Shown here: positions 33,101-48,002 of the stretch, in pieces
Numbering within the stretch: position 1 is the first letter of the stretch
Layout: every line of letters begins with the position of its first letter
Assembly (NCBI RefSeq): GCF_019399895.1
Contig: NC_091878.1
Coordinates: 3,472,001 to 3,536,000 of the forward strand
DNA length: 64,000 bases
Direction: 5' to 3'
Source: Cardiocondyla obscurior
Lineage: Eukaryota > Arthropoda > Insecta > Hymenoptera > Formicidae
Notes under the pieces: model-generated
What the model was told of the DNA's origin: nothing
Seen by the model: only the letters and a program-made list of their open reading frames with translations
The model's database searches: none
Translations under genes and position numbers: made by a program

Positions 33101-36100
33101 TCTGCAGCGGTGCGCAGAAAAAAAAATGACAGTGGTTTGAAAATTCCTGTTGAGCTGCGGGCTAATCCGAATTGATGGTCACGCGGCACATCGTACCGAT
33201 AATAAATAAACGCATATGCCGTGAAGATAAAAAAAGATCCTTTCGCGTGTACATATATGCATAAACAGCGGGCGTTGAAACGAGCAACAAATTATTATAA
33301 TAAATTACAAACGCACCGTGCAACGCGAACAAAATCGGAATAACAGAAAAATTCAAATACATTAATCTCTATAAAAATTATCCTTTAAATTACTATAGTA
33401 ATTGAGACAAGACAAATTAAATTTGTGACTCCAATTTGCCATTAACTCTCTTCTCTGATTGACTGCAGATTTCATGAGCGTTAAAAATTTAAAATAAATC
33501 CAAGAAAAGAGAGCTTGGCTTCAATTAATAATAAGACTATACTTAAGATAACGAAAAATTAAGACAAAACTCTTTCTCGATATATACTATATACATATAC
33601 AGTACATATGCACATACATCGATTACCGGATCACCTTTAGCAAAAATTTCAAATCAAATCTTGCCATCCTATATCGATCGTTCGTGTGTATTACCCTGTA
33701 GACATTTATTTCGCGGGGCTTTTCGGATTTGACGGATTAGAGCTGAGCTTCTTCTGGAAGATATTAATGCAGGCTGGGGAAAGGAGGAAAAGAAGAAAAA
33801 AGGGGCAGGGATGAGACGGTGGGTGGAGTAGAGGGGCTAAGCGTAAAAATTGCAGATAGATAAGGGTGCTAAGGGCGCCATTCGTCTACCTCGCGGCTGA
33901 CAGGCACGATAAAGTTTCTTTTACACTGAACTAACACTGGCTTAACGCACTTCTCTCAGGGCGAAGCGGCTCGGGCGGGAATAACGCGAAAAAGCATTCT
34001 CAGCAAGTCCTAAAAGCGACTCGCTTTTCGTCACTGATAACTTATCAATCAAACATCGAACCGGGTTAATTAAAAGCTCACGATAGGGAAGCAACAGGCG
34101 AAAATGCGGAGCAAACGGAAATGCTCGGATTCCCAGGTGTCTTAAATAATATAACAATCGTACAGTTAGCGATATCGAACGTAAGAAGTTTGCACGAAAG
34201 TTCGCTAGTGCACGGCCAACCCGGAATATTGCGCAGTTAATTTATAGTTAATTAATATATGAGAGAAAACAATCTCACGGGTTCTTAAAGATGATAAGGA
34301 TAACTCACGTCTCGCGCTCCTCATCCATTCTAACTCGTTGACTTCTATATTACTCTTATATTTGTTGCGTGATAAATTACTTTCTATATTAATCGTCCCG
34401 CGGTACGTTTAACATCGTTTATTAGGCCTTGTGCAATCTAGGATGTGATCGCGTTGAAAAGAAAGCATCCATTACACCGCCAGGTGGGTCTTCCCTCCCC
34501 CTCCCCTCCTCCCCATTCCCAATAAGTACATGATAGAAAAGTTAGAGGATGGAGCAGGAATACAGGGCAATTTCTGACTCTCGGTTAATTAATACGAAGT
34601 GATTAATCATCGAAGCCGGGCAACCTCGCCAAACAAACTCCGTCGAGCGGAGCACGTGTGCGATCTGCAAATACGAGAAAGAAAAATACGAGAGCAGAGG
34701 AGGTTGTCACACGAGTGAGACAAAAGGATGAGGAGAACGCCGGTGCTTTCATCATCTTCTTGATCTCACGAGACACACGCTTGAGAAAACATTTCAAAAA
34801 GAAAACGAGGTTTTTCTGTTTATTTCTATGTCGTAATAATCGTTAGTGCGTTTCTAAATCGATGATCATTCCGACAAATCGAGATTCTTTAATCCGAGAA
34901 CAGTTGTACGCGGAAGAATGAATTTTACGATTTAAAGAACGTGAGATATCCGGTAATTAAAGCGATTTGGACCGATCGATCAATCTAGTAAGACACATTG
35001 AAATGTCCTGAAAGTGAATAAGCTCGGTTTCTCTCTCTCTGTTTCTCTCTCTCTCTCTCTCTCTCCTTCTTTCGATCTCGAAATAAGCCACGGCTTGCGG
35101 TGTGCTTCGTGATCCGAGAAGATTGCACGGTCACGGTCCTTAAGTTTCGTAGGCGTCGTGCCGGGCCGTTAATTACGATCACCCGCTCGGTTAATCACCG
35201 CGTTGGACGCGGCGACAGTTTAAATGGCGAGCGACGGCGCGCGCCGTGTAAGCAAGACCGCGAAGCGAAGTTCTGTGGATGTAAATAATGAAGCGCCGCG
35301 TTTCCTCGCGGATTAATGGACGCGGCTTTTGAGCGGCGCTCTTGAGAAAATGTCTCTATGAAAATTTTCATGTTTCTACCGCTATTATTCGCGTAACATC
35401 GTCTACTTTTTGTCACCGGCCCGGATTAAACAAGACTCGCTTCAGCGTTTCGTGCGTGGCGGAAAAACGAGATTTGTTCCCACGCATTTTTATAAATATT
35501 AAAATACCGTTCGCGACAACGCTCTTCTTTGAATGGTAGGACGATAAAATATTTAATTGCGAATAAATAGAATATCGGCGCAGCTTTGAAAGTTTCATAC
35601 AAGCGCTGCTAAGGTAGAGCGAATCCTGAAAGACAGCTCGTCTCTTTACCTGCGAGAACCGTTTATCAAAATTAAGGTGTCGCATATTAATTTTTTATTA
35701 AATTATGCCGCGCTAATTAAACTGCTTTCGCTCAAAATATAATATTCCACCTTGCATTCTATTGCGCTCCCATTTTCATTTTAAGACAAAATGTACCCGC
35801 CGACAATTACAAGGGCTGTTTACCAGAGCCGACTATTATTTTCATAATTATCATTTAGAAGTATGTAAGTTCTCTGTGAAATAGAAACTCATTAGCCGGC
35901 CCATTAATTATTCCATACGATTAATTATTCTATCGTAACACGGCGACGGTTTAAAGAAGCAGGAGATTATTCCTGGACAGCGGCGCGGGAACGATTTTGC
36001 TCGAGGAATTTCAAGTTAGTCGAGATTTAAAGTGGACTTTAACGTGTAGTTCGCGACACAAATTATCTCGAAGTCAGCTTTAAAACTAAAGCTCCTTTAA

Positions 36101-39100
36101 ATTTTTTGTAAGCCGCTTTCCGCGATGCTGAATCCCGTAAATGAGATTCACGATTGAGGCAGTAAATTGAAGCGGCGTTTCTGCAGAAAAGCAGCAACAT
36201 TTCCAGAGAAATATCCGGCTCGCGAAACATCCCCGAGAAAAGTGGCAAATACTTGATGACACTATTTCCGGGAAATAAATCTTTTATTATATTGTTTGCG
36301 TGTGTCACGAGATAGCGGGGGAAGGGGGGGGCGACGCCGTTGACGACGGTCGAGAGAAACGTCGGATAATGCCGCGAGTATTAACGAAACTATTTGCCTT
36401 TAATTATTGTTTAAGCGAAAGCGCGGAAAAAAATTTACCCTCCAGAGTCTCGTCCGTTCTTTCCCGAGTTACGAGTCTCTCTCTCTCTTTCACTCTCTCC
36501 AATTACCAAATTACCAAGTTGTGTAGCATCAGTTTATTGCTCTTGGCAAATTAACGTTAATGCAAATAATATCTGGGTATATTTATATACCGGGACTATT
36601 TGGGAACATCGCGAAACAATTGTAGCTAAAATTGATCCCGGGGTAATTCGACACTGATCTTCAACCACTCACATCGGGCGCAGTACAAAGTTGGCCGAAC
36701 AAACATTCGCTTGCAGTAAATAAACAACGTCTAAATAAATCGATCGCCTGAACCTATATTAATAGCAACGATGTGGCGGTGATCGCAATCCGTTCGAGTG
36801 TGCAAATAAATAAATAAAGCGGACAGATAGTAGGTAAACGTCCAGAGACGAGACGTTGAAATCGATTGTTGTACAACCGAACGTCGAGATAGAGAAAGGA
36901 ACGGAAATGGGTCGCGGAACGTCGTCGTAATAAATACACTGGGAAAAAATATGGCGGAAGCGGCAGGATCCTAGAAGGATAATGTGATATTGCGCGGAGA
37001 GCAACCGACAGACTCGCGAATCGCTTCGTTCGTATAAACAAACAGGCTTTTAATTAATTTCATACGTATCGCCTTTGGGCTACCATATACGTGAACATTG
37101 ATTTTAATTTGATATTACACGCAACATAATAAAAAAAAAAAAAAAAATAAGGAGTTTCATGTTTTAACTCGCAAGATAAATATTCCCATTTGTATATAAT
37201 GTCCATTACTTTATTCTGATAATGTTTTAAAACTTTTATCGATTAAAGAACATTTTAATTTTCTGTTTTATTCTTAAAACATATACTTAACAGTTTAAAA
37301 AGCAAATATTGATGAGTCGATATCATAAACTAATATCGCGTATTATATCTCTAACATTGGATCTAATTTCTCTCTCTCTCTCTCTCTCTCTCTTTTTCTC
37401 TCTGTACTACCATCCTATTAATTTCAGTCAGTTATTGACAAATGCTGTGCCGAGATATTTGCCCACTCGGTTATTTACCAACCCGGCAATTCGTCATGAA
37501 AACCGAAACCAATCGTGATTAGTGCGTGCAGCACGGCCACAATGATTGCGAAAGGACGTTACGTGGAATTAATAAACGTTTCGATTGATGTATTTGTTTA
37601 AACACCGGTTTAAAACGATTCATTCATCTATGCGAAATCTCATTATCTGCATTCCGATAGAATTCTTATACACAATCAACGTTATCCGATATACATTACA
37701 ATCATTCTTCCGCAAGAGCTCCGTGGCTGGACCGAAACGTTTCTAGATAAAACAGGATTGGATTACTTCCACGTCGCTTAAAAAAATCCGTCTCTAACAT
37801 TTTTTTTATAATAAATAAAAAGAAAGTAAAAACAAAATAAAGTAAAATAAAAATTGTTTCTTAAATTGGCAATAAGTACACTTAATTCAATCGGTGCGAT
37901 ATAAAATAGCGTGAAACAGTAAAATTGAAGGGAGAGAGAAAAAAAAACCAAAAAATACAGAAATATTATCTCAAGTGCACTGCGGAAGTATCGTTCAATT
38001 TTTCGAATGTCGAACGCCCCGGCGATGTATTCGCACACCTTTTTACGTGCCATTTCGCAGAGATATCTCTAGCACCGCAGCAACCGCGGGTGCTCTCGAT
38101 TTCATGCACATTACTTAGCATGTATACATATTATCAGCATATGCGAGCCGAGTGACAGTTTCGCTGGTCCATTCGACCCCCGGATCCTTTCGCGCAACTC
38201 AAGCTAACGCGGCGAATAATTACATGTACTCTGGAAAGCGTGGATCACGTTTACGCGCGCAGTTAAACGACACATTCGTGATTAGTATCGGTATAATGTA
38301 TCGCGCATCGGTACGTTACAAAACGAATTCGTCACAGGGACGAAAATGATTTCGCGAGCCGCGCACGTAACGAGCATCACAATGGCATCACGCGAACAGT
38401 CGGCCGGACGTATAATAGTCTTAATTAAAATGGCGGTCTAACGAACATCGCTAACTGCTGTAATCCGACGTGCCTCATTGATAATCCTCTGGCTGCACCG
38501 CCGAATACGAATGCGGGGGACGCGGCTTGTGTTAGAGCCCCGCGTTCTCTATGTGCGCACCTATATCGATTCATATTTCTCGCGAATACTCGGATTACAC
38601 AGGACACGTCACAATTAAATAAAACAATAAACAGGCAGAATAATCGATTACACTTTGTGTAAGTTTCCAATTAAGTTCGACGTGCATTTGCGATGAAACT
38701 CTCTGCGCTGATAAAAAGTGTGTATTATATTTTTCGGAGATTCGAATATTTCACGTCAAACGTTGTTACGAGTAAATAAAAATTTCACCATGAAAAAGAT
38801 TTTGAAAGATATAAAATATATATAATTTTTAGAAAGAGCTGCAATTTTTTGCATTCACGCGAACGCGAAAAATATGTATTTTCGATTTACGTTCGTCAAG
38901 GGAATCATCACAGAAATGTTTGATTAAAGAGCCCGGAGATAAATTCTACATCTATAGAATATTAAAAGCCGGGGGAATGTAAGCACGGGGCAGCGAGAGC
39001 CAAAACACCGATGTAGGTACGCGGGCGATTCTTCCATTAAAATAAATTTCCGGAACGTATTGTCTATTAATTACGGTCATCTTCAGCCATACAATTTGTC

Positions 39101-42100
39101 TTTGTTCATTAACATAAAAGACAAATTGCGCATTAGCTGCTCGTTTAGCTTCGCTTGTACTCACGAGTTTAAATCGACGGGAATTAAAGTTAATCGTCCG
39201 CTAAACTCGCGACGTAAAAGTGCGATCGAAAGATAATCAATTGATTAAAAATTATCAAACAAAAAATTAACTATTCTGTACTTTTATATTAAATCTCAAC
39301 GTGATTAATAATTATTAAAAAAATAAATAAAAAAAAAGGAAACTAGCGAGGCAACAAGACCGTTTTTCTCTCGTCAATTTCGAGCCTCGTTTCGCAGACA
39401 GCATTCTCGGTCTAGGTATGACAAGACGTTGGAAACCCCGTGTTTATAGCTGTAACATTGTGCCCCATCGGGAGATGCGCTCGTCATGCGGAGCCACTTT
39501 CTCGCACGCGATGCCGGTGAATTTTTTACACTTAATTTCCCGAGGAGCCTGCACGACGGCGGTCTCATGCCACGCCAACGTGAAATCGACGAGACGTACG
39601 TGCTACAACGTGACGCGGTCGTAGTACTCGTTGACGACGCGATACGTGGCTCGTTTCGCTCGTAAGCACGTTTCCGCTTTTTCGACCGTAGTCGATACGG
39701 GAACGGGGCGCGATACGTGAATCGTCGCGTTAATGACACCGTTGGCGGATTGTTCCGCGATTTTATTTCGCGAACGAGCAAATGGGCATATCGTAGAAAC
39801 GTAGGACGTGCAAACAGAATTAATAAAATCGAGGCAAATATTAAAATATTATCGCGAGAGTAAGATTATATCAAATATTAAATACCGAGGACTTAATCCG
39901 TTCGGATTTGAGTACAAGAAATACCGAAAGTGTTTGCAAGCTTCTTTTTCCCTTTGATGAAAACGTCGAGAATTCGAAAAGTAAACGTTTATTTAAAACT
40001 GTAAGTACTGCGGAAGACTTACCGTGTCGCGATAAGAGGGCAGGTAATACTCGGCGAAGCCCAAGCTTCTGGGCTCCAAGGTGCGCACTCGTACAGTCTA
40101 AGTTCCCGGCCCGAAACTGCGCCAAAGACACTGCGCCAGCCGCCGGTGCATCCAGCGGTAAAACCGAATCCACTGCCGGCTCCTCGCGATGTACTCGCAC
40201 TACTTCCGGCGCCGTCCTCGCTGCTTTCGCTACTGGCTCGCCCATTCTGCAAATACCAAGCGACATTTATCATTATTCTATTTGTTATTTACGCGCACGA
40301 ACATTCAATCTGCGATAATTGTTGAGAAAAGCTTCATGTTTCAAAAAAGTAAACTCACTGTAGATCCTACGGCTAAAAATACATGTAAATAATCCGTCAG
40401 ATTTGAAAGTTTAATAATTAAACTCTCCGAGATTTTCGAAGTTGCGCGAGACTTTAAATTAGCTGCAAGAAGACAAACAATTAAGAAGTAACGGAGAGAG
40501 GTATTACGTGCGTTGCCGTTAATTCTTAAATACAAGCTCTTCGCATATAATTATATTTAAAAAAAATATATATATTTTTGCCAATCCGCGTAAAAATTTA
40601 TGAATTAGTTATAAAATTAATTTAGCAATCGAAAACAAAAAATATAGAAGCCCGAGAGGCATCAATATTGTACGTATAGGAAAGACGGATGTAGTCGAAC
40701 CCTTCTGTGTCTGCAGGATGATGTCAATTGAAACGAGACGTTCGGCTACAATTACGTTATTGTACAATTGACGTTTATCTTGTTCGCGACGTGAAAAAAG
40801 AAAGTACAGTAAAAAGTTCCTCCGCTTCAGACGATGGCACTCGTAAGAAAAAAAGAAAAAAAAAGAGAAAACGGAAAGAGATCTATGACTGAAATTTTTA
40901 CCGTTTATATATTATTACGCGAATAATAAGAAAAGAAAAAAAAATTAAATGAGGAAAAAACGAGACCTGGAGCGGTATTTCGTGCATAATAAAAAGGGCG
41001 GGTATTGTAATACTATAAATATCATCTCTCAACGCATCAAAATATCCTGGCGGAAATTTTTTTTTTCTACTAACGGACTACTCTACATATTTCCCAAGTT
41101 TCATTGAAACCCAAACTTGTCAGTTTGTCTCTTGTTAGGATCGCAATTGCATTGAAGTCGCGGAGAAGCGACCTAAGGAGAGCGCATTAATCTTAAACGA
41201 CTTCCTGCCTCTTTCTCTCGGCGAAGGGAGGATCAAACTTCGTCCCCGGCCTTCTTAAAGCCCCGGAAAAGTTCGCGTAAGTAGCGGCATAAGGAGATAC
41301 ATCCCTCGTACAAGGGTGGGAGGGGGGACCGGAAGTTCTGACGAGGTCGCTCTCAGCCGACATACGACATCCTGATCGGAAAGTTTATCCGACGGATTAA
41401 AAAACTCCGCGGCGGTGCATTTTGTATGGAAAATATTATGCATGAGACAATTGTTTTCAACATCTTGATACTTGAACCGCCGAGTAAGGGGGGCAAAGAT
41501 CGCGGGTTTAGATAACTGCATTTATAAATCTTGGCAGGCAAAACGAGCGCGATGAAGCTGCCCGATCTCGAGAGATCTGACGCTCGAAAGTTTAAAGACC
41601 GCGAATAATTCCGTGAATTTTAATGGGCCCAAAAAATGCGAAACGCTAAGAGGCTCAAAGAATCTAGTTGTCCCAGAATCGCGGAATCGGAGAATCGCGT
41701 CTTGCTTGCTCCTTTTTCCTTCGATCCGTTTCAGTGCTCCGCAGACATCACAATCGTCGTTGGCGTCTTATCGGTGCGCGCCGCGACGCCGATTTTCTTC
41801 CGTGTCGTGGCAACCGTGAAATCGAGCGAAAACGGGGGGAGGGAGAGCAGGGAGACGTCGCGCAATCTACGACTAGGGTACCAATGTGGAATCAGGCGAA
41901 AAGAGAGAAATATTAAACGGCCGAGAGCGAATACCGACGTGGGAGAAGGGAAAGGTCGATCGAACGGGTCGGAAAAGTTCGGGAGGCGCGAACGAGCCCG
42001 GGAAGAAGAGTTATCAAGCGGGAAGAAACGGGCGTCACTTCGTACCCCCTCGTTTCGCCACCGCGGTAGCGCTCCCCCGATTTGCATCGTCGACGATTCT

Positions 42101-45100
42101 GTTAGAGATAATAAGAAGACGCCCATGAGAAATTACCAGCATGCAAAAACGGACGCGTCTCGTTCGGAATAAAGACAGGCATTGAATCAAGTACAAAGAT
42201 ATTTCGCTCCTTCAATGCTCTTTGCGTTTCATCATTAGCTTCCCGGAGGTATTGAACCTGTTTCAATTTTTCGCTTTCCCGAAATCGAAAGCACGGACGT
42301 CCCGCTAAATGCGCGTAGCTACAAGTGCATGTGTAATACAGAATTCAAGCCGAATGCCATTTTTAGAGCAGCCGGATAAATTCATCAAAGTCCCTATTAA
42401 ATTTTTCGTTAGCTGCAGCCTTGTGAGCTCCGCCCGTGTAAAGTAAAACAATTGCATAATCAAACTTTAAAGGTGGCCAGGGGAAAAAGTGTAGCCGAAG
42501 GGAACAAGCCTCCGTAACCCGAGCTGAATGCTCACTGTGGGGTATAAATCGAACGGCTTTGATTTGCGTCCGGTCGAGCTCCTAAAAGAAGCGATAACAC
42601 GTGATGTACGAGTTTTTGCATCCTTCCTGTATCCCACGTGCGGATATCTCGCTCGGGGGAGGGAAAAAGAGGCGCGAACGAGAGAAAGAAAAATTTCCAC
42701 CCGTATCTTCCCACATTCTTTCCTTCATATCGGTGAGCTAACCTACGCGCGACATCTGACCTGTATCGTATATTATCGTGGACTTCGAGCTCGTCTCGTT
42801 TCATTCGATTTCATTTTTTCCCCGTCAAATCCTGCTTTTTTTTATTATTTTTTTTTTTATTGCCACACTTTTCATCGAATAACTATTTCTCTCGCGTTTA
42901 TCTCGCGAGCGGCAGAGCTAATCTCAGCCTTTTGCATTCAATATTCCGGAGCCATCGAACGCCATACTTCTGTTTACGAGCCACCGCAATATAAGTGTAA
43001 TCGCGGCGATATTTTCACGAACATTAATCCCGACTGTACATTCATAGGAAAGCCAAGGATTAAAACAAGATTAAACACGGAATATCTCTATCCACTCGCA
43101 GCCATAGGCGAGAGCTCAGCGTGAGATGGAAGAGATCTCGCGATCGCGTCCCTAAATCATCCCGGCTAATTTCGCCTAATCTTTATGCCGGTAGTAAAAT
43201 AATAATTCCCCGTAAGCGCAATCCGCGTGGGTGGCGAATTAATAACAGAGTGTAAACAATTTAGGCGCGAAAGGTTTTATCTAAAAAAAAAAAAAAAATT
43301 AATAATAAAAAAAAATAAAAAAAAATAAACAATGCACGCGTCCCGTATGATTTAATACATACAACAATGAAAAATAACGAGAACTTTTTAATTTCAATTT
43401 TGCCAGCGCTTTTAATGGAATTCTTTTGCAAATGCAAAAATTTTGCTTCACTAAAAATTTATGATAATTAAGGCCGCAATAATTATATATACGCATTGTT
43501 GTTGTTATCCCGAGAAATCTACAAAAATCCAGTAATAACACTAAAGTGGAATTACAGCCGAAAAGCCCCGAACGCAATTATTGCGGACATTATTTGAACA
43601 TATGTAACATACTGCACACATAAATTAGTATACCCGGGATGAGACGCTCGTGCAATGCGATGCGGATTTGAGCTCCGCGTAATATATTGTTAGAATTTCA
43701 GGAGCATAACATTGCGGTTTTAACTTATAGGGCGAACGCAATTGCTCTTTCGTATACGTACGATTCTAATTCCGGCAATTCGGCAAACAAGTTAATCTCT
43801 CATTAGACTTGTGCAATTTCTTCTTTCGCAGTCTAATGGCTCTGGCTATAATTTAAATCTGAGTTTTGATGGTACTACGATTTTCGTTCTTGCGATTAAC
43901 TTTTCCTACCTGGTAGAATTTAATCGTCAAGAGCCAATAACAGTAATTTGAACGGTCTATATAGACCACAACATTTTTATATAGAAAACTTTGAAAGTTT
44001 CTAAATTCTATAGAAAGACAAAGGCAAATATAAAACCCGAGAGTAGTTAGATCGTGCAGATTATACTATTAAACTAGTGTTTAGCCGTTACTATGTATAA
44101 TTTAAAAGGTGAGGTTTCGTCATGTAAAAAAAGGGAATATGTTACGTTAAAAAAAAAAAAAAATAAGATAAATTTTTTGTTCAAAAATAATTAGATATAA
44201 TTATTAATTAAAAATATTAAATATGTGTATTAAAAGAATGCATTTCTATTGCGTAGACGACATCAATAATATCAAATGCGATCGTTCCCACTTAACTTTA
44301 TAATGCGAGGCGCCGCGCGAAAGAAAGGTGCTCGCAATGACACATTTCTCACCGTTCTCGCTCGACGGGGAAACGCGGAAAAAAAAGAAATGCAGCCTAC
44401 TCCTCGGCGGGGAAAATAATGGAGTCGTAAACAGGCTTAAATGAGACAGACAACAAAACTCAGGCGTGTTCAAACTGAAATTGTGCGCGGAGGAAAGCGG
44501 CCGAGATGCCGAGAAACGGGCGGAAGTGTACAGTTGTCGCATTCGTAAATGTTGCGATCCCTTTAAATCGGATTAAAACGTGTTACTCCGAGGACGGTTG
44601 CGATTCTCTTCTCCCCCGAACTGCCGCGATGCGCGAATTCCAATCGCGCATAGTCCTCGTTAAAGTTTTTCAATCCCGAAATCGTCAATTTAAACGCGAA
44701 TCCACATTTTTTATTTCGCGCAAGCCGAAAATTATTCTCCCGAAAATCCGACAAAAAAAATCGTGTTGCACTTAGCGCTGTTGTCTCTAATTTTTCCGGA
44801 GACACGACGTTTTATAACCACTCGCTCCTAAAACGCGTACGTGAGAAAAGTAACGCCGCGGGAATAAAATCAAAACGTAAGGAGAGGCGAAACGAATGCG
44901 TCCGCAGTTTCGCTCTGTGAGAACATTGGGGTTTTACCGTACGTATTGCTCGTAGTTATAACCATTATCCCACTATGATGCGATCATCCTGTATATCCGC
45001 CGTTACATCCTTGTGACGCCGACCCTAATGGAAAGCACATTAGGAGGTATATCTCTCACCTCGTACGAGCAGGGTGAACGCGAGGGCGGGGAGAAGCTGA

Positions 45101-46467
45101 GGTGTTAGCCCGGCTCGACGGCGCTTCCGCGCAAGCGAGTGGAAACGTTACGATATCGTTCTTAAAGTCGCCAGTCCGCGTATTTACGGCGCAGCCGGAA
45201 TAGACCGAAGACAACTTTTAAAGGGGAACTTACGATTCGGAAAATAGAAAGGAGAGTGTGTCCGGCGCGAAAATTATCGCCGGCGGAGTCGTAATATTCG
45301 TTTATTATCCTCCCGCGACCAATTTACCTCGTCTTTAGCTGAAATCTCGGTGTAACGAAGAACGTAAATTAAAACGTATTTTAGGTGGAAATTGCGTTCG
45401 CGTATAATGCAACTTAAAAATGTATAATAATTTTTTTTCCTTTTTTTTCTTTTTTTTTCAAAGTTGAAATCGGGCGAGTATATTCAGAGGAATTAAATTA
45501 ACAGAAAATAGCTGGAGCCGGAAGAACTAGAATGTTATATCAAGTAAAATAAATTATGTTAGAACGTATTAGATAGATTACGCCGAAACGTGGGTTAAAA
45601 GTTCGATAAAGATGGAAGAACTTGAAGTGGAATTTGTACACTCGCAGTAAAATCGTTTTAAAGAATCAATTACGGAAGTGAAGATAAATGTTGAGGCAAT
45701 TTCATTGAAATGCAATGCCCGCCAAAACGGAAATCATTCTTAATTGATAACCCCTTAATAACGTGGCTACCGTTGTTTACGCAAATTTACGCATAATTGC
45801 TGAAAGTATTAGGGCCGGCGGACCCCGAAGACCGCCAGGACATAACCGACAAATTAATTTTCCTTGGCAATTCAATTACGGCTTAATTGGGTACGACGGA
45901 AATGAGACCACATTAAAATTGCAAGCATCCAGACGGAGCCGGAGATTTTCTCCGGATTTCACCTTATTCGCTTCTCCCAGCTCGAATGACCAACGAATTT
46001 GATTTTCGAATGCGTCGCGTATTTTCCACCGAACGCTTGGGAATAATTTGTTTCGCTTTACCCGCACTTTTGCGCAAACAACCTTGTCGCGGACTGTCGT
46101 TCAAGCGTTGCGTCGCATACGCGTATCAAGCGGTGATAAGGCGTATGCAAATTACTCAAATTATTTCACCGTCAATGCGCAAACGTTCTGTCTTGAAACT
46201 CAGCGGGCCTTACGATAGCACGTATCTATTGTACACAAACGCAAAAGTGCCAATACCACATCCCACCGACCTGTGCCACCGTGTAGATACACTCGCGCGG
46301 GTATTGACACACGTACGCACATGCACAGTGCCACTGGCAAACGAACACGTACACGATCGTCTCTTGATCCGTCGTTCTAGCCGCAGTTTGCTTAGCATTG
46401 CTGATGCACTATCCACTTCCGTTCGGGGAGCGAGATGGACACGGTAGAAGAGTGGAATACAGAGAGA

Positions 46468-46544
<77 letters not shown>

Positions 46545-47962
46545 CGAGGAAGGTCAGAGGAAGGTCCGAGAGAAGATTATGGATGGAGAACGCCGGTGTC
46601 TGTGTTTGAGGACCGATAGTAGCTCGCGTTCTAATTAATAACGAACCCCTCGATGCAGTCCGCGGTTTTGCAGGGTGCACCGTATGTGAAAGAGCTTCCA
46701 GGGATCGAGTAATCGAAGAGCGAAGAGTCATTACTCTGTTAAAAGAGGAAGAAAACAGAAAGGGTTGCAAACAGTAAAATAAAAAAGTTCGCAAACCGAA
46801 AGTTCCGCCGCTTTGTAGAACAAAATTTGTTGAATTTAATTTATATTTGGACATATTACAAAAGCTAGAGCGTTTCGATTTAATGAAAAATAATGATATC
46901 GCTATTGTAAATCAGCCACGGAAATCATTTTTCAAACGGCCAATTTTTCTTTTAATAGTTATATTTAGAGTAAAATAATGCCGGAGGTTCAAGTCTGCGT
47001 TAAATAATACAAATTATTAATTAAAATTATACAAGATAAATAATAATTATGTTAAATATAATTATTGCCATTTTTTTTTTTCATGTTAGTATTTTTATTT
47101 AGAGTTAAAACAAATTGAGTTTGATTGATCGAATTATCTTAACTAAATCACTATCGAAACCAATCGTAGCGAGAATAGTTCCGGCCGTGTGGAACGCGCA
47201 CACAGTTTCGTGGGTATTTGAGCACGTAGACTTGCCCGTACCTTTTTCGATCGTGAGAAACATGAGGATTCAGGGAAAGGAAGGGTTGGGCGTAGGGTTG
47301 AGAGGGTTAAAATAGCGGTTACTGGTCGGGCTTCCCCCTGAGAAAGGCACGCCGAATAAATACCAGCGGCCGGACGGAACACTACCGATTCGTGGACCCG
47401 AACGATCGGAAAACCCTAGCCCGCGCAGAGCACCCTCGCTCTATTCTCACCCCGACGATGCTGATTCTGCATTCCTCCCGCTAAGTCCTATTCTTCTTGA
47501 CCTCTGAAACTATTTCCGGTTAGCCGGACCTTTCTCCTTCGCAAAAGGAGGAAAAGGAAGAAAGATGGCAGGGAACGACATCGACAGAGGCGAGTTTATT
47601 GTCCCCTTTAACAATAGTATTATCTCGAATTTAGATAAGGGAAATCGAAAAGTCTCTGGCGCACATTAAAAGAATTTTCAATGATCAATTGTAACGACAC
47701 GTGGCGACATTATTATTCTAATTTCTTCTCAAAGAGCGATCATGAATTTATTATGCGGACCTGTCGTTGTAACAAAAGATACCGCGCGAAGCAGCTGCGG
47801 CTCGCGCTCCTCTAGGGATGTATCGAGAATTTTATCCGCTGACACTTAATTTTACATCTAACTACGAACATTGCAAAGCGACGCTTTATTATCTAAGAGG
47901 TTAATTGAGAGGTGCATTAAGGTTTACCCAATTACATTATCTCTGGGCTTGGAAAAAAAAAG

Positions 47963-48002
<40 letters not shown>

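Larger units (their letters stand above)
25876..40022 (-). other. Syntrophin intron, 14.1 kb, hosting a + strand transcript candidate
   Basis: No further syntrophin exon is visible. It contains GC-rich and CpG-rich segments alternating with AT-rich DNA, poly-T runs (27718-27730, about 29036-29075), CT microsatellites (35030-35065, 37370-37393), G-quadruplex motifs (31446-31460 on +, 34493-34514 on -), and the + strand promoter/exon candidates at 30185-30920. Remaining frames are short and look random. Confidence 0.6.

Noticed and set aside
39908..40000. + strand open segment ending ACT|GTAAGT next to the syntrophin PH2 exon
   Set aside because: It has only a TTG start, no clear acceptor and no matching downstream exon. 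It lies beside and partly antisense to a proven exon, so openness is not informative.
41636..42172. 178-codon + strand frame
   Set aside because: Arg/Glu/Ser-rich composition from purine-rich DNA, open on several frames and both strands, with no recognisable family.
42528..43124. 198-codon + strand frame
   Set aside because: It contains a homopolymer-derived Phe/Tyr run and no domain pattern or splice context. It is a chance frame in GC-rich intronic DNA.
46210..46854. 214-codon minus-strand frame with a Ser/Leu run
   Set aside because: The Ser-Leu run is the AG microsatellite translated. The flanks show no conserved motif.
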